DNA from: Streptomyces cacaoi
GTDB taxonomy: Bacteria; Actinomycetota; Actinomycetes; Streptomycetales; Streptomycetaceae
Length of the DNA stretch: 64,000 nt
Assembly (NCBI RefSeq): GCF_006539165.1
Contig: NZ_BJMM01000037.1
Coordinates: 1 to 64,000, forward strand
Direction: 5' to 3'
Shown: piece after piece, positions 1 through 8,105 of the stretch
Layout of the letters: each line of letters begins with the position of its first letter
Position numbering within the stretch: position 1 is the stretch's first letter
Position numbers and translations under genes: made by a program
Notes under the pieces: generated by a model
What the model was told of the DNA's origin: nothing
Seen by the model: the letters and a program-made list of their open reading frames with translations, nothing else
Databases searched by the model: none

Positions 1-1
1 C

Positions 2-901
2 CCGCCCACCCCGCACCCCGGCCCCCACACACCGGAACCCGCCGTACTCGAAGCCCGCGGCGTCACCATGCGCTTCGGCGGACTCACCGCCGTACACGGC
101 GTCGACCTGCGCGTCGGCCCCGGCGAGATCGTCGGCCTCATCGGCCCCAACGGCGCCGGGAAAACCACCTTCTTCAACTGCCTGACCGGCCTCCACCTCC
201 CCACCGAAGGCACCGTCCACTACCGCGGCACGCTCCTGCCGCACCGCTCCCACCTGGTCACCCGCGCCGGAATCGCCCGCACCTTCCAGAACATCCGGCT
301 CTTCGCCCACATGACCGTCCTGGAGAACGTCCTCGTCGGCCGGCACACCCGCACCGCCGAAGGGCTCCTCTCCGCCCTCCTGCGCGGCCCCCGGTTCCGC
401 AGAGCCGAACGCGAATCCGAGGAACGCGCCATGGAACTCCTGCACTTCACCGGCCTCGCCGACAAACGCGAACACCTCGCCCGCAACCTGCCCTACGGCG
501 AACAACGCAAGCTGGAGATCGCCCGCGCACTCGCCAGCGAACCCGGACTGCTGCTGCTCGACGAACCCACCGCCGGCATGACCGCCGGCGAGACCACCGC
601 CACCCGCGCACTCGTCACCGCCGTACGCGAACGCGGCACCGCCGTCCTCGTCATCGAGCACGACATGCGGTTCATCTTCACCCTGTGCGACCGCGTCGCC
701 GTCCTCGTCCAGGGCGAGAAACTCATCGAAGGCAGCCCGCAGACCGTGCAGAACGACGACCGCGTCATCGCCGCCTACCTCGGCACCCCGTTCACCGACG
801 ACCGGCCCGCACCACCCGCACCGCCGGAACCCCCCGGGCAGCCCGGACACCCCGGCCCGGGACGGCCGCACCACGACGCCCGGGAAGGGGACGAGCACTG
901 A
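2..901 (+). CDS. livG: Branched-chain amino-acid ABC transporter ATP-binding protein LivG (5' partial)
   Basis: First of two ABC ATPases that power uptake of leucine, isoleucine and valine. Walker A (GPNGAGKT), the LivG-type signature (LPYGEQRKLEIARAL) and Walker B (LLLLDEPTAGM) are all present. The frame is open to the window edge, and the codons before the first ATG at 68 read as the usual LivG N-terminus (AVLEARGVTMRFGG), so the true start lies outside the window. The C-terminus carries a Pro/His-rich tail of about 35 residues beyond the normal end. Its TGA shares one base with the livF ATG, so the pair is translationally coupled. The permease and binding-protein genes are expected upstream. 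Confidence 0.93.
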   Translation, partial: PPTPHPGPHTPEPAVLEARGVTMRFGGLTAVHGVDLRVGPGEIVGLIGPNGAGKTTFFNCLTGLHLPTEGTVHYRGTLLPHRSHLVTRAGIARTFQNIRLFAHMTVLENVLVGRHTRTAEGLLSALLRGPRFRRAERESEERAMELLHFTGLADKREHLARNLPYGEQRKLEIARALASEPGLLLLDEPTAGMTAGETTATRALVTAVRERGTAVLVIEHDMRFIFTLCDRVAVLVQGEKLIEGSPQTVQNDDRVIAAYLGTPFTDDRPAPPAPPEPPGQPGHPGPGRPHHDAREGDEH

Positions 902-1614
902 TGGCGCTGCTCGAAGTCGAAGACCTGCGCGTCGCCTACGGCAAGATCGAAGCCGTCAAGGGCATCTCGTTCTCCGTCGAACGCGGCCAGGTCGTCACCC
1001 TCATCGGCACCAACGGCGCCGGCAAGACCACCACACTGCGCACCCTCTCCGGACTGCTGACCCCCGTCGGCGGCCGTATCACCTTCGACGGCGAACAGCT
1101 CGTCGGCAGAGACGCGCACAAGATCGTGGCCGACGGGCTCGCGCACTCCCCCGAGGGCCGGCGCATCTTCCCCCGGCTCACCATCGAGGAGAACCTCCAG
1201 CTCGGCGCGTTCCTCCGCAAGGACAGCGACGCCGTCGCCCGGGACATCCGGCACGCCTACGAACTCTTCCCCATCCTCGGCGAACGGCGCGGGCAGGCGG
1301 CGGGCACACTCTCCGGCGGCGAACAGCAGATGCTCGCCATGGGCCGCGCCCTGATGTCCCGGCCCCAGCTGCTCATGCTGGACGAACCCTCCATGGGGCT
1401 CTCGCCGATCATGATGCAGAGGATCATGGAAACCATCGGCGAGCTGAAGGCCCAGGGCACGACCATCCTGCTCGTCGAACAGAACGCCCAGGCCGCGCTC
1501 TCCCTCGCCGACCACGGCCACGTCATGGAGATCGGCCGCATCACCCTCTCCGGCACCGGGGACGAACTCCTCCACGATCCCTCCGTACGCAAGGCGTACC
1601 TGGGCGAGGACTGA
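901..1614 (+). CDS. livF: Branched-chain amino-acid ABC transporter ATP-binding protein LivF
   Basis: Second ATPase of the branched-chain amino-acid importer, 237 residues, a normal LivF length. It has Walker A GTNGAGKTT, signature LSGGEQQMLAMGRAL, Walker B LMLDEPSMGLSP and a switch histidine region replaced, as usual in LivF, by VEQNAQ. The start is the ATG overlapping the livG stop (TGATG); the longer open frame upstream is antisense-style noise inside livG. It is the last gene of the liv operon and runs convergently into the response-regulator gene with a gap of about 20 bases. Confidence 0.95.
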   Translation: MALLEVEDLRVAYGKIEAVKGISFSVERGQVVTLIGTNGAGKTTTLRTLSGLLTPVGGRITFDGEQLVGRDAHKIVADGLAHSPEGRRIFPRLTIEENLQLGAFLRKDSDAVARDIRHAYELFPILGERRGQAAGTLSGGEQQMLAMGRALMSRPQLLMLDEPSMGLSPIMMQRIMETIGELKAQGTTILLVEQNAQAALSLADHGHVMEIGRITLSGTGDELLHDPSVRKAYLGED

Positions 1615-1633
1615 GCGCGACCCCGCCGGAGGC

Positions 1634-2326
1634 CTACTTGTTCTGCTGCTTGGCCTTCTTGCGCTCCTCGCCGTCCGCGATGACCGCCTCGGCGACCTGC
1701 TGCATCGACAGCCGCCTGTCCATCGACGTCTTCTGGATCCAGCGGAACGCCGCCGGCTCCGTCAGGCCGTACTGGGTCTGCAAAACGCTCTTCGCGCGGT
1801 CCACCAGCTTCCGCGTCTCCAGCCGCTGGGCGAGATCCGCGACCTCCTTCTCCAGCTCACGCAGCTCGGTGAACCGGGAGACCGCCATCTCGATCGCCGG
1901 AACGACATCGCTCTTGCTGAACGGCTTCACCAGGTACGCCATCGCGCCGGCGTCCCGCGCCCGCTCCACCAGTTCGCGCTGCGAGAACGCGGTCAGCATC
2001 AGCACCGGGGCGATGCTCTCCTCCGCGATCTTCTCGGCCGCCGAGATGCCGTCCAGCACCGGCATCTTCACATCGAGGATGCACAGATCGGGCCGGTGCT
2101 CCCGGGCCAGATCGAGCGCGGTCTGCCCGTCGCCCGCCTCACCGACGACGGTGTAGCCCTCCTCCTCCAGCATCTCCTTGAGATCCATCCGGATCAGGGC
2201 CTCGTCCTCAGCGATCACGACCCGCGTCGTCACCGGAGGCACATGCTCGCTGCCGCTCGTCTCGGCCGGCTCGACAGGTCCGGCGGTCTCGGCGGTCTCG
2301 GGCTCGGGGGCGTCCGCGGTGCTCAC
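1634..2326 (-). CDS. ANTAR-domain response regulator (PdtaR/AmiR-NasT type)
   Basis: A 230-residue two-component regulator. After a Glu/Pro/Thr-rich N-terminus of about 30 residues comes a receiver domain, with acidic pocket IAEDEA, phospho-acceptor Asp in CILDVKMPVLDG, and TAFS and VKPFSKSD switch residues. The C-terminal ANTAR RNA-binding domain (from about residue 165, LVDRAKSVLQTQYGLTEPAA) follows a short coiled coil. ANTAR proteins bind twin RNA hairpins and act as antiterminators, so this one probably regulates at RNA level rather than on DNA. No cognate kinase is in the window. It is divergent from the tRNA gene. Confidence 0.92.
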   Translation of the reverse strand: MSTADAPEPETAETAGPVEPAETSGSEHVPPVTTRVVIAEDEALIRMDLKEMLEEEGYTVVGEAGDGQTALDLAREHRPDLCILDVKMPVLDGISAAEKIAEESIAPVLMLTAFSQRELVERARDAGAMAYLVKPFSKSDVVPAIEMAVSRFTELRELEKEVADLAQRLETRKLVDRAKSVLQTQYGLTEPAAFRWIQKTSMDRRLSMQQVAEAVIADGEERKKAKQQNK

Positions 2327-2362
2327 TGGGCTCCTCGTTGTTCCGCACAGGTGGGGTCTACG

Positions 2363-2389
2363 ACCTTACCCAGGTCCTGTAAGGTAAGG
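2363..2389. promoter_or_regulatory. Dyad between divergent response regulator and tRNA gene
   Basis: The arms CCTTACC (2364-2370) and GGTAAGG (2383-2389) form an inverted repeat in the 99-base gap between the response-regulator start and the tRNA. Each arm also contains a TAAGGT -10-like hexamer, one per strand (2363-2368 on minus, 2380-2385 on plus), so it may simply be two divergent -10 boxes or an operator. No clear -35 boxes are seen. Confidence 0.35.
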
Positions 2390-2425
2390 ACACGGCGGGT
2401 GGCTTTCCGCCTTCGTTTTCAAGAT

Positions 2426-2499
2426 GCCCCGGTAGTCCAATCGGCAGAGACGATGGCCTCAAAAACCATTCAGTGTGGGTTCGAGTCCCACCCGGGGCA
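2426..2499 (+). tRNA. tRNA-Leu(CAA), class I-like with short variable loop
   Basis: A 74-nt cloverleaf: acceptor GCCCCGG/CCGGGGC with discriminator A; a 3-bp D stem GTC/GAC whose loop holds the GG pair; anticodon loop CTCAAAA with anticodon CAA at 2460-2462; T stem GTGGG/CCCAC with loop TTCGAGT. The variable region is only 5 nt, whereas bacterial tRNA-Leu normally has a long variable arm. The anticodon stem ATGGC/ACCAT closes with a C-A mismatch next to the loop. No CCA is encoded. The anticodon reads TTG codons. The isotype is by anticodon only; charging specificity is not certain. Confidence 0.8.
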
Positions 2500-2515
2500 C
2501 TTCGCCTTCAATTCC

Positions 2516-2535
2516 AAGGTTGCAATCCCAACCTT
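2516..2535 (+). terminator. Hairpin just after the tRNA
   Basis: A perfect 7-bp stem AAGGTTG/CAACCTT with a 6-nt loop, 17 bases after the tRNA 3' end. No real T-tract follows, as is common in Streptomyces. It probably acts in termination or processing of the tRNA transcript. Confidence 0.45.
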
Positions 2536-2611
2536 CACGTTTCAGCGTATCGAGCGAACGATGCCCGGGGCCTCTCGCTAAGACCCTCCTTATTGGCGAA
2601 CGCTGGCACCC

Positions 2612-3379
2612 ATGTACGACCTCGCCACCCGGAAACGCGCTCTCACCCTCGTCGCCGAGGGCCGCAGCCTCAACTCCGTCAGCAAACAGACAGGCATCTC
2701 CCGCTGGTGTCTCCGCGCCTGGCAGCAGCGGCTCCACCCCGCGCCGCCACGCCACCGCTGCCCCCGGTGCGCCGTCCCGGCCCGCCCTCCCGACCGGCCC
2801 GAGGTCTACGCCTACTTACTGGGGCTGTACCTGGGGGACGGCTGCGTCAGCCGCGTGGGCCGCACCTACAGCCTGCGGATCGCCTGCGCCGAGTCCTGGC
2901 CCGGCCTGATCACGGCGTGCGAGGAGGCCGTCCGCACCATCGCCCCGACCGGCAGGGCCAACCGCGTCCGGGCGAAGGGCTGCGTCCATGTCTCGGCCTA
3001 CAGCAACCACTGGCCCTGTCTCTTCCCCCAGCACGGCCCCGGCCGGAAACACGAGCGGCGCATTCTGCTGGAGCCGTGGCAGCGGGAGATCGTCACCGCT
3101 CATCCGTGGGAGCTGATCCGCGGGCTGGTGCACTCCGACGGCTGCCGCATCACCAACTGGACCACCAGAACGGTCCGCGGCGTCCGCAAGCGCTATACGT
3201 ATCCGCGCTACCTCTTCACCAACAGGTCCGACGACATCCTGCGCCTGTTCACCGACGCACTGGACGCCGTCGGAGTCGGCTGGCGGAGCACACGGCACCG
3301 GTGCGGCGGGCACAGCGTCTCCATCGCCCGCCGCCCCTCCGTCGCCCTCATGGACGCCCGGATCGGGCCCAAGCGATGA
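2612..3379 (+). CDS. HTH plus LAGLIDADG homing-endonuclease-like protein beside tRNA
   Basis: A 255-residue protein. Residues about 8-40 form a small helix-turn-helix (LVAEGRSLNSVSKQTGISRW). Two LAGLIDADG-type motifs follow: YLLGLYLGDGCVS (about residue 68) and ELIRGLVHSDGCRI (about residue 170), each with the acidic residue expected to bind metal. This matches a free-standing double-motif LAGLIDADG protein, not an intein, because no host protein or splicing blocks surround it. A TTA codon at 2816-2818, rare in Streptomyces and read by the bldA tRNA, lies inside the first motif. The start lacks a clear ribosome-binding site. It may be a DNA-binding regulator derived from a homing endonuclease; activity is unproven. 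Confidence 0.8.
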   Translation: MYDLATRKRALTLVAEGRSLNSVSKQTGISRWCLRAWQQRLHPAPPRHRCPRCAVPARPPDRPEVYAYLLGLYLGDGCVSRVGRTYSLRIACAESWPGLITACEEAVRTIAPTGRANRVRAKGCVHVSAYSNHWPCLFPQHGPGRKHERRILLEPWQREIVTAHPWELIRGLVHSDGCRITNWTTRTVRGVRKRYTYPRYLFTNRSDDILRLFTDALDAVGVGWRSTRHRCGGHSVSIARRPSVALMDARIGPKR

Positions 3380-3420
3380 AGGGGGGCGCACCGGTGCGCG
3401 GTGCCGGTGGGTGGGGCACC

Positions 3421-5973
3421 ATGGCGCGCATGTCCGAGTTGACGCGCGACGAGGCGCAGCAGCGAGCCCGGGTGCTCGACGTCCAGCGGTACACGATCGA
3501 GTTCGATCTGACGCCCGGTGAGGAGGAGTTCGTCTCCACGAGCGTGGTGCGGTTCGCCGTGCGGGAGCACGGTGCCGACACCTTCGTGGAGGTGCGGCCG
3601 AGCAGGCTGCTGGAGGCGAGCGTCGACGGGGTGGCGCTGGATCCCGGAACGCTGCACGGCGGGCGGCTGCCGCTGCGGCGGCTGGCGGCGGGGGAGCACG
3701 AGCTGCGGGTGACGGCGCGGATGGCGTACTCGCATGTCGGCGAGGGCATGCACCGGTTCACGGATCCGGCCGACGGGCGGTCGTACGTCTACACCCAGTG
3801 CTGTATGTCGGATGCTCCGCGGGTGTTCGCCTGTTTCGACCAGCCGGATCTGAAGGCGGAGTTCCATGTGGCGGTGACGGCGCCGCCGGAGTGGACGGTG
3901 CTGGGCAACGGCGCGGCCGTCCGGGCGGGCGGCGCGGGGCGCTGGGAGTGTGCGCCGACACCGCGGATCAGCACCTATCTGATGGCGGTGGCGGCGGGGC
4001 CGTTCCGTTCGGTGCGTACGGAGCATGCGGGGCTGCCGTTCGGGCTGCATGTGCGGGAGTCGCTGGGCCCGTATCTGGAGGCGGACGCGGCGGAGTTGCT
4101 GGAGATCACCCGGCGCTGCTTCGACCGGTATCACGAGCTGTTCGACGAGCCGTATCCGTTCGACTCCTACGACCAGGCGTTCGTGCCGGAGTTCAACGCG
4201 GGTGCGATGGAGAACCCCGGGCTGGTGACGTTCCGGGACGAGTTCATCCACCGTTCGGCGGTGACGGACACCGAGCGGCAGGTGCGCGGGATGGTGATCG
4301 CGCACGAGATGGCCCATATGTGGTTCGGGGATCTGGTGACGCTGCGGTGGTGGGACGACATCTGGCTGAACGAGTCGTTCGCCGAGTACATGGGCTACCA
4401 GGTGCTGAGCGAGGCGACGCGGTTCTCCGACACGTGGACGGATTTCGCCCTGGCGCGCAAGAGCTGGGGGTACGACGCGGATCAGCGCCCGTCGACGCAT
4501 CCGGTCGCGCCGGATCCGGCGCTGGTGCCGGACACCTCGGCGGCGATGATGAACTTCGACGGGATCAGCTATGCGAAGGGGGCTTCCGCGCTGCGGCAGT
4601 TGGTGGCGTGGCTGGGTGAGAAGAGCTTCCTGGCGGGCATCAATGTGCACTTCGCGCGGCACCGTTTCGGCAATGCGACGCTGGCGGACTTCCTGGATTC
4701 GCTGGCGCAGGCGTCGGACCGGGATGTGCACGCCTGGGCGGAGCGGTGGCTGCGGACGACGGGGGTGGACACGCTGCGGCCGCGGCTGGCCGAGTCGCCG
4801 GAGCGGGTCTGGTCGGTGGAGCTGGAGCGCTCGGCGGAGGTGGGCCGTCCGCACCGGCTGGCGCTGGGCCTGTACGACAGGGCGCCGGCCGAGCCGGGGC
4901 GGCTGGTGCTGCGGGAGCGGCTGGAGCGTGATCTGGCGGCCGACGAGGGCGGGTTGTCGGTGCGGCTGACGGGCCCGCGCCCTGATCTGCTGCTGGTCAA
5001 CGACCTGGATCTGACGTACGCGAAGGTGCGGCTGGACGACGGTTCGTGGCAGACGGTGCGGGAGGCGCTGTCGGGGCTGCCGGGGCAGTTGTCGCGTGCG
5101 GTGGTGTGGAACGCGGCGCGGGACATGGTGCGGGACGCGCAGTTGGATCCGCTGGAGTATGTGCGGGTGGTGCGGGCGCATCTGCCGGCGGAGTCGGACA
5201 ACGCGGTGGTGCAGGGGGTGTTGACGTTCGCGCGGACGCAGGTGGCGGATCGCTGTCTGGCGGGGGCGCGGCGTGCCGAGGCGCTGGGTCTGGTGTCGGA
5301 GGTGTGCCGGGAGCTGCTGGAGCGGACGGCGGGCGCTCCGGAGGACGGCCCGGAGGCGGGGCTGCGGTTGACGGCGGTGCGGCGGTTCATCGACAGCGCG
5401 CTGGAGCCTGCGGAGTTGGAGGCGTGGCGTGCCGCGGGCCGGGTGCCGGGTGGGCCGGTGCTGGACGCGGAGCTGGGCTGGCGGCTGTTGTTGCGGCTGT
5501 CGGTGCTGGGCGCGGTGGACGCGGACGACATCGGGGCGGCGCTGGGGGACGATCCGAGCGCGGCGGGTGAGGAGGCGGCGGCGCGGTGCCGGGCGGCGTT
5601 GCCGAGTGCGGCGGCGAAGGACGCGGCGTGGGAGGCGATGTTCTCTCCGGCGGACGCGCTGTCGAACTACTTGTTCACGGCGGTGGCGCAGGGGTTCTGG
5701 CAGCCCGAACAGGCGGAGCTGCTGGGCGGGTTCGTGCCGCGGTACTTCGCCGAGGCGCCGGGGGTGGCGCGGCGGCGTGGTCCGTCGGTGGCGGCGCTGC
5801 TGGGCCGGCATGTGTTTCCCGCGGTGCGGGTGGAGCGGGGGGCGCTGGCGCTGGGCGAGGAGTGTCTGGCGTCCGGTGAGGTGGAGCCGGCTCTCCGCCG
5901 TTGGCTGGTGGACCAGTTGGACGATCTGGCCCGGGCGCTGCGCGTCCGGGAGACGTTCGACGCCTCCGCCTAG
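3421..5973 (+). CDS. pepN: Aminopeptidase N (M1 family zinc peptidase)
   Basis: A cytosolic metallo-aminopeptidase that removes N-terminal residues from peptides. It is 850 residues, normal for actinobacterial PepN. The exopeptidase motif GAMEN is present, followed by the zinc site HEMAH (His295, Glu296, His299) and the third ligand Glu318 in WLNESFAEY, then the long alpha-helical ERAP1-like C-terminal domain. The start at 3421 is chosen because GGTGGGTGGGG lies just upstream; an in-frame ATG at 3430 (MSELTRDEAQ) is a possible alternative. It stands alone between the LAGLIDADG gene and the iron-regulated operon. Confidence 0.95.
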   Translation: MARMSELTRDEAQQRARVLDVQRYTIEFDLTPGEEEFVSTSVVRFAVREHGADTFVEVRPSRLLEASVDGVALDPGTLHGGRLPLRRLAAGEHELRVTARMAYSHVGEGMHRFTDPADGRSYVYTQCCMSDAPRVFACFDQPDLKAEFHVAVTAPPEWTVLGNGAAVRAGGAGRWECAPTPRISTYLMAVAAGPFRSVRTEHAGLPFGLHVRESLGPYLEADAAELLEITRRCFDRYHELFDEPYPFDSYDQAFVPEFNAGAMENPGLVTFRDEFIHRSAVTDTERQVRGMVIAHEMAHMWFGDLVTLRWWDDIWLNESFAEYMGYQVLSEATRFSDTWTDFALARKSWGYDADQRPSTHPVAPDPALVPDTSAAMMNFDGISYAKGASALRQLVAWLGEKSFLAGINVHFARHRFGNATLADFLDSLAQASDRDVHAWAERWLRTTGVDTLRPRLAESPERVWSVELERSAEVGRPHRLALGLYDRAPAEPGRLVLRERLERDLAADEGGLSVRLTGPRPDLLLVNDLDLTYAKVRLDDGSWQTVREALSGLPGQLSRAVVWNAARDMVRDAQLDPLEYVRVVRAHLPAESDNAVVQGVLTFARTQVADRCLAGARRAEALGLVSEVCRELLERTAGAPEDGPEAGLRLTAVRRFIDSALEPAELEAWRAAGRVPGGPVLDAELGWRLLLRLSVLGAVDADDIGAALGDDPSAAGEEAAARCRAALPSAAAKDAAWEAMFSPADALSNYLFTAVAQGFWQPEQAELLGGFVPRYFAEAPGVARRRGPSVAALLGRHVFPAVRVERGALALGEECLASGEVEPALRRWLVDQLDDLARALRVRETFDASA

Positions 5974-6454
5974 GGCGTGCCGCCGCGCTGAATGGGTGTC
6001 CTGGTGCGGGTGTGCGCTGCCGTGTGCCGTGCCCGGTGCCCGGCCGCTCGCACCGGGGCGCTCGTCCTCAACTGCCGGGCGGAGTCTCGCCCCTCCGCTC
6101 AGGGCGGGGCTTCGTCCCCACAGCCGGACACGGCCTCGCCTCCACAGCCGGGCCCCGTCTCGCCCCCACCTGCCGGGCACGGGCTCGTCCCCCCTGTATC
6201 GGGCAGAGTGGCGTCCGGCGGTTGAGGGCGGACACAGTCGTCCGGCGCACGTCAGGCCGGGGCGGGCGAGGAGCAGCGCGCGCAGGGTGACGCGGGTGAG
6301 GGGGCGCGGCCGGGGCGGGCCCGCGGCAGGGACAGCGGCGGGGACAGCGGCAGGGCGGAGAAGGCCCCTATCAGATGCGCGGTGATCTTCTGTACCGCGC
6401 TCCCACCTTCGGGCGAAGAACAGGGCAGATCGGCATAACTCCCGGATGGCGCAC
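5974..6454. other. Intergenic region with short GC-rich repeats
   Basis: About 480 bases with no credible gene. From about 6080 to 6200 there are several imperfect copies of a CGGGC..CTCG(T/C)C(C/T)CCACA..CCGGG pattern. At 6212-6239 there is a degenerate copy (GTCCGGCGGTTGAGG, then GACACAGT) of the repeat found twice after the SIMPL gene at 10369-10550. An iron box ends the region. Confidence 0.5.
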
Positions 6455-6473
6455 ATAAGTTAGGCCCGCCTTA
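6455..6473 (+). promoter_or_regulatory. Iron box (DmdR1/IdeR operator) before desA-like gene
   Basis: ATAAGTTAGGCCCGCCTTA matches 14 of 19 positions of the consensus TTAGGTTAGGCTCACCTAA bound by the iron repressors DmdR1/IdeR. It sits 51 bases before the start of the decarboxylase gene, where a repressor would block transcription in iron-replete cells. The match supports a siderophore role for the operon. Confidence 0.8.
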
Positions 6474-6524
6474 CCAGCTGGGCCGTGGTGTGGGGAGCCG
6501 TGGCCGCCGTTCAGGAGAGAGCCG

Positions 6525-8105
6525 ATGTCCGCGTTCACCGTCGAGGGTGCCCAGGATCCACCGGGACCGGGCCCGTTCGCGGGGGGAGCCCTGGGGTCCG
6601 CCGCGCTGCGTCCGTTGTTGGAGGTGGTGTTGGAGGCGTTGGCCTCGGGCGCCGAGCAGCGGGGTGGTCCGCTGCCGGCCGGGGGCCCGGAGCGGGTGGC
6701 CGACGAGGTGCGGGCCACGGTGGGCGCGGTGCTGCGGGAGCGCGGTACGGGGGCCCGGGAGGCGTTGGAGACGCTGGTGGGGCTGGTGGCGCGGGGGGCG
6801 GCCGATCCGTCGGAGCCGTTGTGTGCGGCGCATCTGCACTGTCCGCCGCTGGCGTTGGCGGTGGCGGCGGATGTGGCGGGGAGCGCGGTCAATCCGTCGA
6901 TGGACTCGTGGGATCAGGCGCCCGCTGCCTCGGAGTTGGAGGCGCTGGTGTGCGGGGAGCTGGCGCGGCTGGTGTTTCCCGCGGAGGGCGGTCCGCCGGA
7001 GCGGGGAGGGGCGCCGGGGCCGGAAGGACCGAAACGGCCGTGGGGGTCGGAAGGGCCGTCGGGGTCGGAAGGGCCGTCGGGGCCGGACGCGTTGGTGACG
7101 TCGGGCGGTACGGAGGGCAATCAGCTGGGGCTGCTGCTCGGCCGGGAGGCGGCGCGGGCGCGGGGTGGTGCCCCGTTGCGGGTGGTGTGCGGGGCGAACG
7201 CGCACCACAGCGTGGGGCGGGCGGCGTGGCTGCTGGGGCTGGCTCCGCCGGTGGTGGTGCCGACGCCCGCGGGGGTGTTGACGGCCGGGGCGCTGGACGA
7301 GGAGCTGGCGCGCGGCGGGGGCGCACCGGCGCTCGTGGTGGCGACGGCGGGGACGACGGACGCGGGGGATGTGGATCCGCTGCCGGAGCTGGCGGCGGTG
7401 GTGGCGCGGCACGGTGCCCGCTGGCACGTGGACGCGGCGTACGGCGGTCCGCTGGTGTTCAGCGAGCGGTTGCGGGGGCGGCTGGCGGGGCTGGAGCGGG
7501 CGGACAGTGTGGCGTTCGATCTGCACAAGCTGGGCTGGCAGCCGGTGGCGGCGGGGGTGCTGGCGGTGCGGGACGGTGCGGCGCTGCGTCCGCTGGCGCA
7601 CCGGGCGGCGTATCTGAACGCGGACGACGACACGGAGGCGGGGCTGCCGGATCTGCTGGGCCGTTCGCTGCGGACGACGCGCCGCCCCGATGTGCTGAAG
7701 GTCGCGGTGACGTTGCGGGCGCTGGGCCGGTCGGGGCTGGCGGCGATGGTGGAGCGCACCTGCGCGGCGGCGGAGCGGCTGGCGGATGTGATCGCCGAGG
7801 ACGGCCGGTTCTCGCTGTACGCGCGTCCGCCGCTGACGACGGTGCTGTTCCGTCCGCGGGGGCTGCCGGACGCCGTGGTCGCGGCGGCGCGGCGGGAGTT
7901 GCTGGTGGGCGGCGCGGCGGTGCTGGGCAGGGCCGCGGTGGGCGGCCGGCTGTGGCTGAAGGTGACGCTGCTCGATCCGACGGTGCGCGAGGGCGAGCCG
8001 GAGGCGCTGTTGAAGCTGGTGGACGAGGCCGTGGCGGCGGTCGTGGAGCGTGGTGCGGGCGCCGACGGGGCGGTCGCGGCGAGTGCGGAAGGAGAGCGTC
8101 CGTGA
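6525..8105 (+). CDS. PLP-dependent decarboxylase, DesA-like (lysine to cadaverine)
   Basis: A group II pyridoxal-phosphate decarboxylase of 526 residues. In desferrioxamine synthesis DesA decarboxylates L-lysine to cadaverine. Visible motifs are TSGGTEGN, the cofactor-stacking NAHHSVGRAA, HVDAAYGGP and the Schiff-base lysine in SVAFDLHKLGW. A Gly/Pro/Ser-rich insert at about residues 150-185 (coded by 18-base GGGTCGGAAGGGCCGTCG-type repeats near 7051-7090) lengthens it. The start ATG has GGAGAG upstream. It is preceded by an iron box and overlaps the next gene by GTGA. The substrate is inferred from the pairing with a DesB-like hydroxylase; a diaminobutyrate-type or other acidic/basic amino acid is possible. 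Confidence 0.85.
   Translation: MSAFTVEGAQDPPGPGPFAGGALGSAALRPLLEVVLEALASGAEQRGGPLPAGGPERVADEVRATVGAVLRERGTGAREALETLVGLVARGAADPSEPLCAAHLHCPPLALAVAADVAGSAVNPSMDSWDQAPAASELEALVCGELARLVFPAEGGPPERGGAPGPEGPKRPWGSEGPSGSEGPSGPDALVTSGGTEGNQLGLLLGREAARARGGAPLRVVCGANAHHSVGRAAWLLGLAPPVVVPTPAGVLTAGALDEELARGGGAPALVVATAGTTDAGDVDPLPELAAVVARHGARWHVDAAYGGPLVFSERLRGRLAGLERADSVAFDLHKLGWQPVAAGVLAVRDGAALRPLAHRAAYLNADDDTEAGLPDLLGRSLRTTRRPDVLKVAVTLRALGRSGLAAMVERTCAAAERLADVIAEDGRFSLYARPPLTTVLFRPRGLPDAVVAAARRELLVGGAAVLGRAAVGGRLWLKVTLLDPTVREGEPEALLKLVDEAVAAVVERGAGADGAVAASAEGERP

Noticed and set aside
2612..3379. Intein or group I intron remnant
   Set aside because: No splicing blocks, no split host gene and the tRNA is intact.
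3208..6456. 1082-residue open frame on the minus strand
   Set aside because: Antisense shadow of pepN, Arg/Pro/His-rich and without domain motifs, as expected from very GC-rich coding DNA.
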